The notes below the pieces were generated by a model. It searched no databases. It saw only the letters and a list, made by a program, of their open reading frames with translations, and had not been told where the DNA came from. From contig NZ_HG005139.1 in NCBI RefSeq assembly GCF_000455265.1, positions 2,201,679 through 2,265,678 on the forward strand: DNA of 64,000 bases, written 5' to 3'. A program made the position numbers and the translations under genes. Source of the DNA: Paenibacillus antibioticophila (GTDB taxonomy: Bacteria; Bacillota; Bacilli; Paenibacillales; Paenibacillaceae). Positions 43,777 through 53,033 of this stretch are shown piece by piece. How positions within the stretch are numbered: position 1 is the stretch's first letter; the number at the start of each line of letters is the position of its first letter.

Positions 43777-45366
43777 ATGTTTAAAGTGTTAGTATCGGAT
43801 CCTATTAGTGACATGGGTATTCAACAGCTCATGGATGCAAGCGACGTTATTGTAGACAAGAAACCAGGGCTGAGCGAAGATGAGCTCGTCGGCATTATCG
43901 GAGAGTATGACGCATTGCTTGTGCGCAGCCAGACGAAAGTCACAGAGAAGATTATGGCTGCGGGCACACAACTGAAGGTGATCGGGCGTGCAGGCGTCGG
44001 CGTGGATAATATCAATCTGGAGGCGGCAACCAATCGCGGGATCGTCGTGATTAACGCTCCTGACGGGAATACGATTACTACCTGTGAACATGCCTTTGCC
44101 ATGATGATGGCTCTCGCGCGCCACATTCCGCAAGCCTATGCCAAGACGATTCAAGGAACATGGGACCGGAAATTCTTGGGCGTAGAGCTTCGCAACAAGA
44201 CGCTGGGCGTCCTGGGCATGGGAAGAATCGGCAGCGAGGTAGCAAAGCGCGCCAAAGCGTTCGGCATGGACATTCTCGGTTATGACCCATTCCTAACCGA
44301 AGACCGGGCCGAGAAGATCGGCGTTAAAGTCGCAACGGTGGATGAGATTGTTCGTCAAGCAGACTTTATTACCGTGCATACACCGCTGACACCAGAGACC
44401 AAGCATATGATCTCCAGACCTCAATTCGAAGTGATGAAGAAAGGCATGCGGATCATCAACTGTGCCCGCGGCGGTGTTGTAGACGAGTTGGCGCTTGTTG
44501 AGGCGATCGATCAAGGGATCGTTGCCGGTGCTGCATTTGACGTCTTTGAGAAGGAGCCGCCTGAAGCGGACCATCCTTTCCTCAATCATCCTAAGGTCAT
44601 TGTCACTCCCCACCTGGGCGCTTCCACGGTTGAAGCCCAAGAGAATGTGGCAATTGACGTATCGGAGCAAGTGCTGCATATTCTGCGCAATGAACCGTTC
44701 AAGAATGCGGTCAACATGCCTCCGGTAGCTCCAAGCGTTATGAGCAAGCTGCAGCCTTTCTTCGGACTGGGTGAAAAAATTGGTGCTTTCGCAACTCAGC
44801 TCAACAATGAGGCGGTTAAGGAGATTCACGTCGATTATGCCGGCGACCTCTCAGAGGTGGATACCCAGCCGCTAACCCGTTATGTCATTAAGGGAGTACT
44901 GTCCCGCCACTTCGGCTCAGATGTGAACACCGTCAACTCGATGCATCTTGCCAAAATTCGCGATGTGAACGTGGTTGTATCCAAGGCTACTGCTACGAAG
45001 GGCTTTACGAACCTTCTCAGCGTCACCTTGAAGTTCAGCGACGGAACCGAACGCCGTGTAGCCGGCACCTTGCTTAACGGCTTCGGTGCCCGTATTGTCC
45101 AAATCGATAAATTCCCTGTCGATTTCGCACCGGAAGGGAACCTCGTCTTCATCGCTCATAACGATAAACCGGGCATCATCGGTAATGTCGGGACACTGCT
45201 CGGCAAGAACAATGTGAACATCGCGACCATGCAGGTAGGACGTAAAATTATCGGCGGTGATGCAATCATGGTATTGGGTGTCGATAAAGAGGCTCCGAAA
45301 GAAGTCCTCAGCGAGCTTACCACGCTGCCCGAAATCAATAAAGCCTTGCAAATGAATTTCAACTGA
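43777..45366 (+). CDS. serA: D-3-phosphoglycerate dehydrogenase
   Basis: First step of serine synthesis. 529 aa from ATG 43777 with GGGAGG. NAD-binding GVLGMGRIGSEVAKRA (about 146), catalytic INCARGGVVDE, DVFEKEPP and PHLGAST. Then the intervening ASB domain and a C-terminal ACT domain (about 455-529, HNDKPGIIGNVGTLLGKNNV). This is the long-form enzyme, usually serine-sensitive. Controlled by the T-box just upstream. Confidence 0.97.
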   Translation: MFKVLVSDPISDMGIQQLMDASDVIVDKKPGLSEDELVGIIGEYDALLVRSQTKVTEKIMAAGTQLKVIGRAGVGVDNINLEAATNRGIVVINAPDGNTITTCEHAFAMMMALARHIPQAYAKTIQGTWDRKFLGVELRNKTLGVLGMGRIGSEVAKRAKAFGMDILGYDPFLTEDRAEKIGVKVATVDEIVRQADFITVHTPLTPETKHMISRPQFEVMKKGMRIINCARGGVVDELALVEAIDQGIVAGAAFDVFEKEPPEADHPFLNHPKVIVTPHLGASTVEAQENVAIDVSEQVLHILRNEPFKNAVNMPPVAPSVMSKLQPFFGLGEKIGAFATQLNNEAVKEIHVDYAGDLSEVDTQPLTRYVIKGVLSRHFGSDVNTVNSMHLAKIRDVNVVVSKATATKGFTNLLSVTLKFSDGTERRVAGTLLNGFGARIVQIDKFPVDFAPEGNLVFIAHNDKPGIIGNVGTLLGKNNVNIATMQVGRKIIGGDAIMVLGVDKEAPKEVLSELTTLPEINKALQMNFN

Positions 45367-45424
45367 TTTTGAATCCGTTAGCAGATTGTTTCACGTTGAA
45401 CAAGATTTATCTTGCGGATTCAAC

Positions 45425-45459
45425 AAAAAAGCGCCCTTTTTCAAAAAAAGGGCGCTTTT
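45425..45459. terminator. Bidirectional terminator between serA and resE
   Basis: AAAAAAGCGCCCTTTTT and AAAAAGGGCGCTTTT form a long stem with a 3-base loop. It carries A/T tracts on both sides, so it serves both the plus-strand serA and the minus-strand res operon. Confidence 0.9.
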
Positions 45460-45478
45460 CCTTGTTCTCAGGCTCTTG

Positions 45479-46906
45479 TTATTCGACAGGCAGCCGCATA
45501 TGGAACGTCGTGCCTTTTCCTGGCTCGCTTTCCGCGTAAATGGTCCCTTGGTGGGCATCCACAATATTTTTAACGATAGAGAGCCCTAGTCCGGTTCCCC
45601 CGGATTCGCCCCGAACACGGGCCTTATCCGCTTTGTAGAATCGATCGAATACGAACGGTACATCCTCAGCCGGTATGCCTACCCCGCTATCCCGCACCGA
45701 CACATGGATCATTGTTCCTCGAGCGCCGTCCTCAAGCTGCACTTCTATAGTGATCCGTCCATGCTCAGGCGTATGCCGGAACGCGTTGTCCAGCAAATTG
45801 GTCATCACCTGCTCCAGACGATCTTCACTTGCAGCCCGCAGTGTGAGCGGCCCTTCGCCTAATTTCAGTTCAAGCTGAATCAAGCTTTCCTTCGCCCGAA
45901 CCAAAAACTTACGGTGAATTCGTTCCGCGAGCTCCCGAAAATCCATGCTCTCCTTGGACATATCGATATAACCGGCTTCCATCCGCGCCAAATCGAGCAG
46001 ATCCCGAACCAAGCGGCCCATCCTCAAGGATTCATCATGAATGACCTGCACAAGCTCGGCACTTTCCTCCGGCGAGCTTGCCATACCGTCCAGAAGCGCT
46101 TCACTGTAGCCTTGCATCATCGAGAGAGGCGTTCTGATCTCATGGGATACATTAGCAACAAAGTCGCGGCGCATCTTCTCCAGCTGAACCTCTTCGGTTA
46201 CATCACGGAGCACCGCAACCGCTCCCCGGATCTCGCCATCCGAAGTCAGCGGAGCCATATGAACAGACCAGACTCCCTTCTTCACATGCACATTCATGCT
46301 CTGATCGCCTTCCCGGTTAAGCACTTGATGGAACATCTGCTCGAGCGGCTTCGGCACATAGGGAAGCGGGTTATCGGACGCCTCATCCGCGTCTGACTCT
46401 TCGCCAAGGAGATTAGCCCACATGTTCATAATAATATCCCCAGGCGGATTCGCCAGAATGACGTAGCCCTCGCGATTTAGTGTAATTACTGCATCGTTCA
46501 TACTCCGCAGGACACTGGAAAGATGCTCCTTCTCATGGTTAAGACTGCGAATCGTAATCTCCAGCTCTTGGGCCATGTAATTAAACGTATTCGCCAACAC
46601 CCCGATCTCATCGCTCGTTCGCAGTGAAAGACGGGTGTCATACTTGCCCTTGCCGACCGATTCAGCCGCTTGAATAAGCTGCTGCATGGGCTGCGTAATT
46701 TTCGTGATCAGGAACAGAGCAAAAAAGGTGGTCAAGGAGAAGCCGATAATCGAAACGATCAAGAACAGCTTCTTGATCGCTCCGGGATTCGTAAAATTGG
46801 TATCAATATACGGCAGAAAGAACAGACCTACCGTAAGGAGAACGAGGGCAACCAGACAGATGATCGTGATCCATAACTTGCCGACAAGCGTTCTCAGGAA
46901 GCTCAC
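45479..46906 (-). CDS. resE: Sensor histidine kinase ResE (short sensor form)
   Basis: Partner of ResD in the response to oxygen limitation and nitric oxide. 475 aa: membrane helices about 12-32 and 45-67 separated by only ~13 residues, HAMP (about 68-120), PAS (about 128-245), HisKA with VSHEIRTPLSMM and HATPase with NLLDNAFRHTP, DSGVGIP and GTGLGLSIVK. B. subtilis ResE is larger and has a sizeable external domain; here the PAS domain must carry sensing. GTG start directly abuts the resD stop. Confidence 0.92.
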   Translation of the reverse strand: MSFLRTLVGKLWITIICLVALVLLTVGLFFLPYIDTNFTNPGAIKKLFLIVSIIGFSLTTFFALFLITKITQPMQQLIQAAESVGKGKYDTRLSLRTSDEIGVLANTFNYMAQELEITIRSLNHEKEHLSSVLRSMNDAVITLNREGYVILANPPGDIIMNMWANLLGEESDADEASDNPLPYVPKPLEQMFHQVLNREGDQSMNVHVKKGVWSVHMAPLTSDGEIRGAVAVLRDVTEEVQLEKMRRDFVANVSHEIRTPLSMMQGYSEALLDGMASSPEESAELVQVIHDESLRMGRLVRDLLDLARMEAGYIDMSKESMDFRELAERIHRKFLVRAKESLIQLELKLGEGPLTLRAASEDRLEQVMTNLLDNAFRHTPEHGRITIEVQLEDGARGTMIHVSVRDSGVGIPAEDVPFVFDRFYKADKARVRGESGGTGLGLSIVKNIVDAHQGTIYAESEPGKGTTFHMRLPVE

Positions 46907-47623
46907 TTATTTTGCAACCTCCAGCTTATAGCCTACGCCCCAGACCGTTGTAATCATCGCAGCCGACTCTGGAGAAACCTTGTTCAATTTCTCGCGGAGA
47001 CGCTTAACGTGGGTATCCACCGTCCGCAGATCTCCGAAGAACTCATAATTCCATACATCCTTGAGCAATTCCTCACGGGAAAACACCTTATCCGGAGATA
47101 CAGCCAAATAATGCAGGAGCTCATACTCCTTAGGTGTCAGACTGACTTCCTGTCCGCCTGCCGTCACTCGATGGGCATCATGCTCGATAATCAGATGCGG
47201 AAATACAATATTGTTGCTTGGACCGCTCTCCTTGGACAGATATGCGGTAGCGGAAGCCCGGCGCATAATCGCTTTGACACGGTAAATGACCTCACGCGGA
47301 CTGAACGGCTTCACCACATAGTCGTCGGCTCCCACCTCAAAGCCTTGGACACGGTTAATCTCTTCCCCTTTGGCGGTAAGCATCAGCACAGGTGTCGACT
47401 TAACCTGTCTCAGCCGGTTGCACACCTCAACCCCGTCGATTCCAGGCAGCATGACGTCGAGCAGAATCAGATCGTAATCATTCTCGGTCGCTTTTTTCAA
47501 AGCAATCTCTCCGTCCTCCGCTTCATCAATCACGTAACCTTCTTTTTCCAGATACATTTTGAGCAGACGGCGAATGCGCTCTTCATCGTCGACTACAAGA
47601 ATTCGATTTTCTTGATCTGACAT
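46907..47623 (-). CDS. resD: Response regulator ResD
   Basis: OmpR-type regulator of respiration genes. 238 aa from ATG 47623 with AAAGGGG. Receiver domain with acidic pocket VVDDEER and phospho-acceptor LLDVMLPG, then winged-helix domain ending TTVWGVGYKLEVAK. Located between resC and resE as in B. subtilis; likely activates its own res operon and cytochrome genes. Confidence 0.96.
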   Translation of the reverse strand: MSDQENRILVVDDEERIRRLLKMYLEKEGYVIDEAEDGEIALKKATENDYDLILLDVMLPGIDGVEVCNRLRQVKSTPVLMLTAKGEEINRVQGFEVGADDYVVKPFSPREVIYRVKAIMRRASATAYLSKESGPSNNIVFPHLIIEHDAHRVTAGGQEVSLTPKEYELLHYLAVSPDKVFSREELLKDVWNYEFFGDLRTVDTHVKRLREKLNKVSPESAAMITTVWGVGYKLEVAK

Positions 47624-47699
47624 AGACAACAACCCCTTTACAATCTTACGCATATCCTGTTAGGTCCATCATGTTCGTCAAAAGTTATTACTTATATCA

Positions 47700-48962
47700 T
47701 TAGTCTACACCTGCATAGGAATGCAGCCCGGCGATAATTAAATTTACCCCAATGAGTGTAAACATAACTACAATAAATCCAATCACTGCGAGCCATGAGC
47801 TTTGACGCCCCTGGAACCCGCGCGACAAGCGGAGATGGAGATAAGCGCTATAGAAGAGCCACGTAATTAGCGCCCACACCTCCTTCGGATCCCAGCCCCA
47901 GAAACGGCCCCAGGCCTGCTGAGCCCAGATCATGGCGAATACAAGAGCTCCAAGCGTAAAGATCGGGAATCCAATCGCGATCGACCTGTAGCTGATCTCA
48001 TCCAGATCGTCGGGATCCAGACTTTTCAGCGTTGGCGCAATCAGCCTGCTAAGCGGTTTTCTTAGCAGCAGTCGCAGCAAGAAGTAGAGCAGCGTGCCTG
48101 TTACAACCGCCCATACCACGGTGTTCAATTGTCTGCCCGCCTGTTCTCCCTTCATCCATGAAGGCGCCTCAAACCAAGGAAACTTCAGGCCCAGAAAGGA
48201 ATCTATGTACTCAGGCTTGCTGTCATCAGGAGCTACAATCGGCGGTAAATTGTACACTATTCTTTCTATTGTACTATCTTCCTGTACTTCGCTGTCAATC
48301 ACTGTCGTATTTTGTACGAATACAGCTTCATAATTTGCAGCTCTGAATCCGTATACAGATATAACAAAGCCCAATACTATAATAATAGAATAAAGCGTAA
48401 ATTCAAGCCATCTTTTTTGCCTTAGCGAACTTTTATCCTGTTTGTCGAATTCAACAGTCCGCAGCAAATACATTAATCCGGCGGCAAAGCCTATCGCAAA
48501 AAACGCCTCTCCGGTCGCTGCAAGCGTCACATGAATATAGAGCCAGATCGATTGCAATGAAGGAATTAGCGGCTGTACGTCCTTTGGAAAAACAGCGGCA
48601 TAAGCCATAATAATGATGGCCACCGGAAGCGCGAACATACCGATGAGTATTTTTCGATAAATTAAAAAGATTACGGTAAAAGCAAGCATAACCATCATCG
48701 ACAGAAAAGTCATGAATTCATACATATTGCTGACCGGAATATGTCCGCTGTAGGCCCAGCGGGTTCCGCAATAGATAAAATGGGACAACAGGCCCAGAGA
48801 GGAAGTAACAAATGATACAGCTCCCCATTTACGCTCATGCCGGACCGGATCACGATTTCTCCAGGTTTTTCCCGTTACGGCCACCACATAAAAAATAAAG
48901 GATAAGCAGTATAAATAAAATGCAATTACAAAGGCTAATCTGCTGATCTCCAATACATTCAT
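47700..48962 (-). CDS. resC: Cytochrome c biogenesis protein ResC (CcsA)
   Basis: Haem handling and ligation for c-type cytochromes (system II). 420 aa, about eight membrane helices. The tryptophan-rich WAQQAWGRFWGWDPKEVWA motif (about 317-335) is the CcsA haem-binding WWD signature, and conserved His residues flank it. The ATG overlaps the resB stop (ATGA), so the pair is coupled. Confidence 0.96.
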   Translation of the reverse strand: MNVLEISRLAFVIAFYLYCLSFIFYVVAVTGKTWRNRDPVRHERKWGAVSFVTSSLGLLSHFIYCGTRWAYSGHIPVSNMYEFMTFLSMMVMLAFTVIFLIYRKILIGMFALPVAIIIMAYAAVFPKDVQPLIPSLQSIWLYIHVTLAATGEAFFAIGFAAGLMYLLRTVEFDKQDKSSLRQKRWLEFTLYSIIIVLGFVISVYGFRAANYEAVFVQNTTVIDSEVQEDSTIERIVYNLPPIVAPDDSKPEYIDSFLGLKFPWFEAPSWMKGEQAGRQLNTVVWAVVTGTLLYFLLRLLLRKPLSRLIAPTLKSLDPDDLDEISYRSIAIGFPIFTLGALVFAMIWAQQAWGRFWGWDPKEVWALITWLFYSAYLHLRLSRGFQGRQSSWLAVIGFIVVMFTLIGVNLIIAGLHSYAGVD

Positions 48963-50629
48963 ACTTGGTTCCCCCTGTTTTCCAAATGCTTCTCATCCAC
49001 ATCTACACCCATGTCTTGCAAGAAGCGCGCTACCTCCCGACGCAGGCCGAACCAGTTCTTTGCTGTATGCGCACCAAGAATCAACGTCTGCCCGTCAAGC
49101 CGTAGCCAGATTCTCCGATGGTGCCAGTAAAACCCGAGCACAAGCCCCAGCATGACGATTCCAAGCCCAATCCATACAAAAGGCATCGCCCGGTCCACCC
49201 TGATGTTCAAATAACTGGATGAAGCGATGAAATCTACGTCCTCCATCCCAAGCACATCCAGCGCCAATCCACTGTCCAGTCCGCCGAGACGTTCGTTAAT
49301 CGCATCCTGCTGGAACCGCTCTTTGTCAATCTGCTTCGGAAAATAAATATACTGCACGCCTGCTTCCGGCAGATCCGGCCCTTTGATGACAAACAGAAAG
49401 GCAGGAGCATTAGGGTCGTTCGACTTGGATACCGGCTTGCCCTCTTCGTTAAGATCAAAGTCCATGTACTTATTGCTTAATTCCAGCGTATACGGACCGA
49501 CCTGATACGTCTCTTCGGAGTTCGTCATGCTGAGCTTGAACTTCCCATAGGATTCTCCGGTATCTGCCCGAACCAGGCTTGGTGTAACCGACCGCAGCTT
49601 CGGCGTTAAATCGAAATCAAACTGATAAACCTTGAACCCGTTGTAATTGAGCGGATCATTTACACGGATATCATGGCGCTTGACCTCTTCCAGTAATGGA
49701 TCCTTCGAGGGATCGTCACAATCCGCCGTGCATTGGTACAATACAGCCTTTGTTTCAAACAGCTTGGGAACAACCCGTCCCGATTCCCGGAATTTCTCCG
49801 GCAGCTCTTCCTCCGGATAATACTCCACGGTAAATCCTTCATTCTTGAGATAAAGATTGCTGTCAGGAATCTTCGTAATCTCTCCTTCAGGGAACCAATA
49901 GTGCTTATCGACATTCAAGCCTGGAAGTCCCCGAAATAGGATCGCGAGCAAAAAGATGATGAGACCGATATGAATGATATAAGGCCCCCAACGGCTGAAC
50001 CGTTGTTTCTCGGCAAGCAGGGCGTCTTCATCATGCTTCACCCTATAGCCTTTTTTCTTAAGGGAAGTGACCGCACTGGAGATCCAGTCTCCCGTCAGAT
50101 TCTCAACAGGACCTTCATAGACAACCCGCTGCCGGATCAGAAATTGCCGGTGCTTACGTATTTTCTGCCTGGAAAGCGCCTTGTAAAGCGGGAGAACTCT
50201 GTCCAGACTGCAGATCACGAGCGAAGCTCCGATCATGACCAGCAGTGTTACAAACCACCAGGATTCATAAGTATGAGATAAGCCCAGCTTGTAATAGATA
50301 TCACCGATCGTTCCGTACTTCTGCTTATAGAAGGTGGATGGGTCAAAATAGACAAAATTGCTCTCCTGCTCAAAAATCGTCCCGAACATGGCCCCAACCA
50401 AGGTGATGATAATCAAATAGACGGCAACCTTGACCGAGGAAAAGAAGTTCCAGATCCGGTCAATAAAATTAGGATTGCTCTTTTGAGAACGCCGGGCCAC
50501 ACCGTCATAACGCATCTCAAGCGGCTCGGTCGATTGATCCGAATCGTACAACGGTTTGCCGCAAGCCTCACACAGTACGGTTCCCACCCGATTCTGGTGA
50601 CCGCATTCGCATTTTGTGTTCTGGATCAA
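48959..50629 (-). CDS. resB: Cytochrome c biogenesis protein ResB (Ccs1)
   Basis: Partner of ResC in system II cytochrome c maturation. 556 aa. The N-terminus has a zinc-ribbon-like CEC...CEAC (C7, C9, C20, C23), then membrane helices near 72-92, 130-150 and 215-235, a large external domain, and a last helix near 480-500. TTG start at 50629 with GGAGGAG. The zinc ribbon is an addition seen in some Bacillota. Confidence 0.93.
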   Translation of the reverse strand: MIQNTKCECGHQNRVGTVLCEACGKPLYDSDQSTEPLEMRYDGVARRSQKSNPNFIDRIWNFFSSVKVAVYLIIITLVGAMFGTIFEQESNFVYFDPSTFYKQKYGTIGDIYYKLGLSHTYESWWFVTLLVMIGASLVICSLDRVLPLYKALSRQKIRKHRQFLIRQRVVYEGPVENLTGDWISSAVTSLKKKGYRVKHDEDALLAEKQRFSRWGPYIIHIGLIIFLLAILFRGLPGLNVDKHYWFPEGEITKIPDSNLYLKNEGFTVEYYPEEELPEKFRESGRVVPKLFETKAVLYQCTADCDDPSKDPLLEEVKRHDIRVNDPLNYNGFKVYQFDFDLTPKLRSVTPSLVRADTGESYGKFKLSMTNSEETYQVGPYTLELSNKYMDFDLNEEGKPVSKSNDPNAPAFLFVIKGPDLPEAGVQYIYFPKQIDKERFQQDAINERLGGLDSGLALDVLGMEDVDFIASSSYLNIRVDRAMPFVWIGLGIVMLGLVLGFYWHHRRIWLRLDGQTLILGAHTAKNWFGLRREVARFLQDMGVDVDEKHLENRGNQV

Positions 50630-50650
50630 TACCTAGCTCCTCCTGTCGTA

Positions 50651-51178
50651 TCAAGGCTCTATTAATTTTTCGATTTGCTCGTCCAGCATCGTCAAGTCCA
50701 GCTCGCCCTCATGAATAGAGACAATATTGCCCTTCTTATTGACGAAAAAAGTTGTCGGCATCGGAACAATTCCATATTTTTGGACGGCTTCATTCTCCGA
50801 ATCCAGCAGGATCGGGAAGTCCACACCGACCTGCTTAACGAAGCGATCCACTGTCAAGCGGTCTTCTCCTGTATTGATGCCTAGTATAACTACATCCTGA
50901 TCCCGCCACTTCTCCCATTGAGCTTGCAGTGCAGGCATCTCGCTGACGCAGTACGTGCACCAGGTAGCCCAGAAGTTAATGACGACAGACTTCCCCCTGT
51001 ACTCCTTCAGGCTGTGAACGCTTCCATCCATTCCAAGCAGTTTAAAGTCAGGAGATGTGCTCCCTTGGGTTGGTCTTCCCTCGTGATCGCCGAATACCGT
51101 TGAGCCGATTGCGTATCCGCCCAGAACAATAATGAATAATAAAATCACAATCTGAACAGGGCGTCGGGCTTTCCCCAT
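50651..51178 (-). CDS. resA: Thiol-disulfide oxidoreductase ResA
   Basis: Membrane-tethered thioredoxin-fold protein that reduces apocytochrome c haem-site disulfides. 175 aa. One N-terminal helix (about 9-28), then thioredoxin fold with active site FWATWCTYCVSE: the motif is CTYC, versus CEPC in B. subtilis ResA. First gene of the resABCDE operon. Confidence 0.94.
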   Translation of the reverse strand: MGKARRPVQIVILLFIIVLGGYAIGSTVFGDHEGRPTQGSTSPDFKLLGMDGSVHSLKEYRGKSVVINFWATWCTYCVSEMPALQAQWEKWRDQDVVILGINTGEDRLTVDRFVKQVGVDFPILLDSENEAVQKYGIVPMPTTFFVNKKGNIVSIHEGELDLTMLDEQIEKLIEP

Positions 51179-51253
51179 GCGCTTCCTCTCCTATCTATGA
51201 TGTTTTTCATAAAATCAATGGACAAATCGTGAATATCCTATGAACATTATAAC

Positions 51254-51300
51254 GAAAAACGACACACTTTCAGATGGGGAAATTTTGAATATTGTGTGTC
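51254..51300 (-). terminator. Inverted repeat and probable terminator after rluB, next to the resA promoter
   Basis: GACACAC/GTGTGTC stem of 7 bp with a long loop, then GTTTTTC on the minus strand; immediately after it comes TTATAATG, a candidate -10 for resA. It could end rluB transcripts or act in resA control. Confidence 0.5.
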
Positions 51301-51377
51301 ATGAATAAAAAACAACTTATTATCTCCTGTAATTGGACAGAAAACAATAAGATGTTTAAGTTAATTCTAAGTTTTTA

Positions 51378-52418
51378 CTATTTTCCGCGCCGCCGCGAGT
51401 CTCCAGCCTTACGATTCCTCGAGCCATTTGCTCCGGCTCTTCCCGCCGGCTTCGCTTTGGAAGTCGGTCTTGACGATGATCTTGCCGCTTGCTTCGACGC
51501 TGGTTTTGCGGTCGCCTTGGTTGAAGCAGGCTTCCCTGATGCAGATCTTGCCGTCGTGGTCTGAGCATTTGCCGACTTCGTTGCTGGCTTTGTGTTCGGC
51601 CTAGGTTTCGGCTTCGGCTTAAATTCTTCTACAGCTTTAATACGCGAATCATCCGGTGATTTTATTGCAGACCTCCCTGCGGATGATTTGCCCGCTTGCT
51701 TTGCAAGCTTCACCAAGCTCTCTACTTCATCCTTGGTTAAGTGGCGGAACAATCCCCTCTTCATGTTCCCCAGGAACAGGTCTCCGAATGAAATCCGCTT
51801 CAGCTTCGTTACCGGATGGTTAATAGCCTCGAACATTCTGCGAACCTGGCGGTTACGCCCCTCATAAATCGTGATGGAGATCGTGGAATGCCTCTGCTCC
51901 GAATCAATGTCATGATACTCCACCTCTGCAGGTGCAGTCATTCCATCTTCAAGCATGATGCCGTTCTTCAGCTTGTCCAGCTCGCTTCCATGCGGCACTC
52001 CCTTAACCGTGGCCAAATAAGTCTTGGCCACATGATGCTTGGGGTGAGTCAGCAGATGAGCGAACTCCCCGTCATTGGTCAGCAGAAGCAGACCTTCCGT
52101 ATCATAATCCAGGCGGCCTACCGGATACAGCCGCTCGGTAATCCCCTTCAAATAATCGGTGACAATTTTGCGGCCCTGCGGGTCCGAAGCGCTGGTAATA
52201 ACACCTTTGGGTTTATTAAATACCAGATACATCTTTTTCTCCGTGCCGATTGCCTTGCCATCTACTGTAATTTCATCTACGTCCGGGTCAGCCTTCGTTC
52301 CCAAGGCCGTGACGGTCTCGCCGTTCACCTGAACCTTGCCGCCCAGAATCAGCTCCTCGCATTTGCGCCGCGAAGCCACGCCCGCACCTGCAAGTATTTT
52401 CTGAAGTCTTTCTTCCAT
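51378..52418 (-). CDS. rluB: rRNA large-subunit pseudouridine synthase B
   Basis: Modifies 23S rRNA. N-terminal S4 domain (MEERLQKILAGAGVASRRKC), then RsuA-type catalytic domain with GRLDYDTEGLLLLTNDGE (catalytic Asp) and GRNRQVRRMFEA. 346 aa; the usual core ends near 240 and the last ~100 residues are a low-complexity Lys/Ala/Pro/Ser/Arg tail (KPASTKATAKPASKQAARSS type), likely disordered and RNA-binding. Confidence 0.94.
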   Translation of the reverse strand: MEERLQKILAGAGVASRRKCEELILGGKVQVNGETVTALGTKADPDVDEITVDGKAIGTEKKMYLVFNKPKGVITSASDPQGRKIVTDYLKGITERLYPVGRLDYDTEGLLLLTNDGEFAHLLTHPKHHVAKTYLATVKGVPHGSELDKLKNGIMLEDGMTAPAEVEYHDIDSEQRHSTISITIYEGRNRQVRRMFEAINHPVTKLKRISFGDLFLGNMKRGLFRHLTKDEVESLVKLAKQAGKSSAGRSAIKSPDDSRIKAVEEFKPKPKPRPNTKPATKSANAQTTTARSASGKPASTKATAKPASKQAARSSSRPTSKAKPAGRAGANGSRNRKAGDSRRRGK

Positions 52419-52493
52419 AATTGATAGGTCACCTCATACCCATGATACCTATTGGAAGTCAAAATCACAATAGCAGCGCATCAGTTATGTATT

Positions 52494-53027
52494 TTAGCCA
52501 AACAACAGCAAGCACACGGCAATCGCGGCAATGAAGCCGACGATATCGGAGAATAATCCGACCTTAAGCGCATATCTCCCGTTTCGAATACCGACTGCGC
52601 CGAAATAAACCGTCAATACGTACAACGTGGTGTCTGTGCTGCCTTGAATCGTTGAAGCAATTCTTCCGATCATGGAATCAGGTCCGTAGGTCTTGATCAA
52701 ATCCGTCGTAAATGCCAATGATCCCGTACCTGTCAGCGGGCGCAGAATGCCAAGCGGCAGCACCTCGGACGGAACTGACAGGCGCGCCAGCAGCGGCGAC
52801 AGCCAGCCTGTAAAGAACTCCAGGGCACCGGAGGCGCGGAATACGCTGATCGCTACCATCATTCCGACAAGATGGGGAATGATACTGACCGCCGTGGAGA
52901 AGCCGTCCTTAGCGCCATCAACAAACGACTCATATACCGGGACTTTTTTAATAGAAGCATAAAGCGGAATAAAGGCTATCATTACAGGAATCGCCCAGGC
53001 AGAGAGTATATTGATCCAGTCCAGCAA
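52494..53027 (-). CDS. spmB: Spore maturation protein B
   Basis: Needed with SpmA for proper spore core dehydration. 177 aa, four to five membrane helices of the nucleoside-transporter-like gate family (GTGSLAFTTDLIKTYGPDS, IQGSTDTTLYVLTVYFG). TTG start at 53027 with AAAGGGTG. Directly follows spmA by 6 bases. Confidence 0.95.
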   Translation of the reverse strand: MLDWINILSAWAIPVMIAFIPLYASIKKVPVYESFVDGAKDGFSTAVSIIPHLVGMMVAISVFRASGALEFFTGWLSPLLARLSVPSEVLPLGILRPLTGTGSLAFTTDLIKTYGPDSMIGRIASTIQGSTDTTLYVLTVYFGAVGIRNGRYALKVGLFSDIVGFIAAIAVCLLLFG

Positions 53028-53033
53028 GATTTA

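Noticed and set aside
45387-45402. parS-like sequence TGTTTCACGTTGAACA after serA
   Set aside because: Two mismatches break the central CACGTG of the Spo0J consensus, and the locus corresponds to an origin-distal region in B. subtilis, so a functional parS is unlikely.
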